Positions 62,445-64,000 of a DNA stretch of 64,000 nucleotides are shown piece after piece. The position numbers were made by a program, and so were the translations under genes. The notes under the pieces are model-generated. The model was not told where the DNA came from. It made no database searches and was given only the letters and a program-made list of their open reading frames with translations. Source of the stretch: CBFHWU01 sp965659665 (lineage in GTDB: Bacteria; Bacteroidota; Bacteroidia; Flavobacteriales; Flavobacteriaceae); NCBI GenBank assembly GCA_965659665.1, contig CBFHWU010000017.1:124001-188000 (forward strand), written 5' to 3'. The first letter of the stretch is position 1; the number at the start of each line of letters is the position of its first letter.

Positions 62445-64000
62445 TTAGGAAGATCTCACTTCTGCTCCTAATTTTAATTCGAATTGATTTTGAATTTTTG
62501 AAATAATTTTATCAATTTGTTTATCGGTAAGGGTTTTGGTAGCATCCTGAAGTGAAAAACTAAGCGCATATGATTTTTTTCCCTTTGCAATACCATTTCC
62601 AGTAAATACATCGAATAATTGCACTGATTGCAAGATTTTGCGCTCAGTTTGAAAAGCAAGTGTATGAAGATCTTCAAATGAAATATGTTCGTCTAACAAC
62701 AAGGCTAGATCACGCTTTACGGAAGGGAATTTAGATATTTTTTTTGAACTTAAACTTACATTTTCAGCCATTTTAACAATACTGCTCCAATCCAATTCGG
62801 CGACAATAACTTCTTGATTAATAGAAATATTTTCAAACACGTTTAAATTAATCAAACCAAAGTGCCCGATATTTTTACTATTCACTTCGAGTTTTAATCC
62901 CTCCTTATAGCGCGGGTCACTGAAGGGCAGGGTAATAACATTTATTCCAAGATTTAAAAACAAACTCTCCAAGAATCCTTTAAGCATAAAAAAATCGTTT
63001 TCGTACCTGTTTCCGAGCCAATGATTAGGTTGTTGTGTACCTGTCAAACTTAAACATAACCATTTTTTTTGATGGTACTCCATGTCTGTACGGAAATAGG
63101 AATGGCCAAATTCAAAAAACCGACAATCATGTTGTTTTCTATTGATGTTATGTGCCATGGATTCTAAAGCCCCGTAAACCAAATGCGACCGTAACACGGA
63201 TAGTTCTGTGCTTAATGGGTTAAGAATTTTAACAAAATCAGCTTTATTTTGATGGTGTGAGGGAGTTGTAAGAGAGTTATTATATAATTCAAAAAATCCA
63301 TTGGCTATCAAATAAGAAGCAACTTTAGATTCCCACTTATTAAAATCTAAATCTTTTTGATGAGGTAAAGATATTTTAAGGGTGTCAGCTATAGGAATAT
63401 TGTTGTATCCGTATACACGTAGAATTTCTTCAACAATATCCGCTGGACGAGTAACATCAACTCTATATGAGGGTACAGTCAAACCAATAGCAGTTTCGGT
63501 TACATTATTGATCTGAATATCCAAAGAAATAAGTATTCTTTTTATGGTTTCAGGGGGAAGTACAACCCCAATCAGATTATTAATGTATTTGTAGGAGATT
63601 AGAATTTGTTTAGGTTCTTTTTTAGTGGGGTATTCATCGATAAGATCACTGCTAATTTCCCCACCAGCAATTTCTTTTATCAGTAGGGAGGCTCTTTTTA
63701 GAGCGTAATCAGTAAATTCGATATTAATTCCCCGTTCATAACGAAAAGACGCTTCGGTATTTAATCCATGACGTTTAGCTGTTTTTCGAATAGAAACAGG
63801 GTCAAAATACGCACTCTCTAAAAAGATTTCGGTGGTGTCTTCAGATACCCCAGAATCTAATCCTCCAAAAACTCCTGCAATACACATCGGAATGTTGCCA
63901 TTACAGATCATCAAATCATCGGCATGTAACTTTCGTTCTATTCCATCAAGGGTAGTAAACAAGGTTCCTTCTTTACAATTTTGAACCTTAACCAAATTAG
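62445..64000 (-). CDS. pheT: Phenylalanine--tRNA ligase beta subunit (3' part)
   Basis: The frame is open to the window edge (the codons before TTG 63995 also read on), so the gene is cut at its 5' side; about 518 codons remain. It contains the B3/B4 domain block IPMCIAGVFGGLDSGVSEDTTEIF, KRHGLNTEASFRYERGI, the B5 domain, the catalytic-like core (YGALESMAHNINRKQHDCRFFEFG) and the C-terminal anticodon-binding-like FDX-ACB domain (KFPSVKRDLALLLDEHISF). It pairs with PheS to charge tRNA-Phe. Confidence 0.95.
   Translation of the reverse strand, partial: NLVKVQNCKEGTLFTTLDGIERKLHADDLMICNGNIPMCIAGVFGGLDSGVSEDTTEIFLESAYFDPVSIRKTAKRHGLNTEASFRYERGINIEFTDYALKRASLLIKEIAGGEISSDLIDEYPTKKEPKQILISYKYINNLIGVVLPPETIKRILISLDIQINNVTETAIGLTVPSYRVDVTRPADIVEEILRVYGYNNIPIADTLKISLPHQKDLDFNKWESKVASYLIANGFFELYNNSLTTPSHHQNKADFVKILNPLSTELSVLRSHLVYGALESMAHNINRKQHDCRFFEFGHSYFRTDMEYHQKKWLCLSLTGTQQPNHWLGNRYENDFFMLKGFLESLFLNLGINVITLPFSDPRYKEGLKLEVNSKNIGHFGLINLNVFENISINQEVIVAELDWSSIVKMAENVSLSSKKISKFPSVKRDLALLLDEHISFEDLHTLAFQTERKILQSVQLFDVFTGNGIAKGKKSYALSFSLQDATKTLTDKQIDKIISKIQNQFELKLGAEVRSS

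Noticed and set aside
1..64000. CRISPR arrays, tRNA or rRNA genes, and insertion sequences
   Set aside because: I looked for regularly spaced repeats, TYC-loop-like sequences, rRNA segments and transposase motifs on both strands and saw none that I could support.

Overview
The window is AT-rich DNA from a marine-type member of the Bacteroidota, almost certainly Flavobacteriaceae. The evidence is gldL-gldM-gldN (gliding and type IX secretion), SusC/SusD pairs, proteins with type IX C-terminal sorting domains, a fused CcoNO cbb3 oxidase, Bacteroidota-type promoter elements (TAnnTTTG), and start codons with almost no Shine-Dalgarno sequence.

Layout. 1-2.9 kb: end of gldL, then gldM and gldN, closed by a terminator. 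2.9-9.2 kb: a FAD oxidoreductase, an ABC-F ATPase, a small conserved protein, and a coupled trio of an unrecognised protein, a sulfatase and a DUF1330 protein. 9.4-11.4 kb (minus strand): three lipoproteins, SCO1-like, YwqK-like and YHYH. 11.6-29.6 kb (minus strand): a polysaccharide utilisation locus (PUL) with a membrane-tethered regulator, a modular surface protein, SusC, SusD, a SusE-position lipoprotein, GH3 and a GH5-CBM6 protein. 29.8-34.6 kb: a frameshifted acetyltransferase, a retinol-saturase-like/ferredoxin-reductase fusion, a DUF2141 protein and a photolyase. 34.7-43.4 kb (minus strand): a second glycan operon with a probable GH149 phosphorylase, GH17, an unassigned hydrolase, GH30 and a GPH sugar symporter. 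43.4-45.3 kb: a recombination scar with truncated genes and a 110-base imperfect palindrome. 45.3-54.8 kb: an FNR-type regulator divergent from the cbb3 oxidase and maturation genes (ccoI, S, NO, Q, P, G, H and a SafE-like protein). 55-64 kb: glyA, a beta-helix lipoprotein, glutaminyl cyclotransferase, SRP RNA, an SDR, a transaldolase, a second ABC-F, DUF2007 and the 3' part of pheT.

How the genes work together. The two glycan blocks fit one beta-1,3/1,6-glucan (laminarin-type) route. A type IX-secreted GH5-CBM6 enzyme and a binding protein act outside the cell. SusCD imports oligosaccharides, and GH17, GH30, GH3 and an unassigned hydrolase trim them in the envelope. A GPH symporter then passes short glucans to a cytoplasmic phosphorylase. 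This is inference from families and context. The sensor-regulator lies directly upstream of four phased TTTGTAGGGG-like repeats that precede the PUL promoter.

The best-supported new observation is in the respiratory region. The Crp/Fnr protein has four cysteines with FNR-like spacing. Two TGA-N6-TCA boxes, one before ccoI and one before ccoS-ccoNO, sit exactly the same distance (29.5 bp, centre to first base) from a -7-like element. That is the geometry of a class II activator. ccoI itself is split by a frameshift in a run of eleven A residues.
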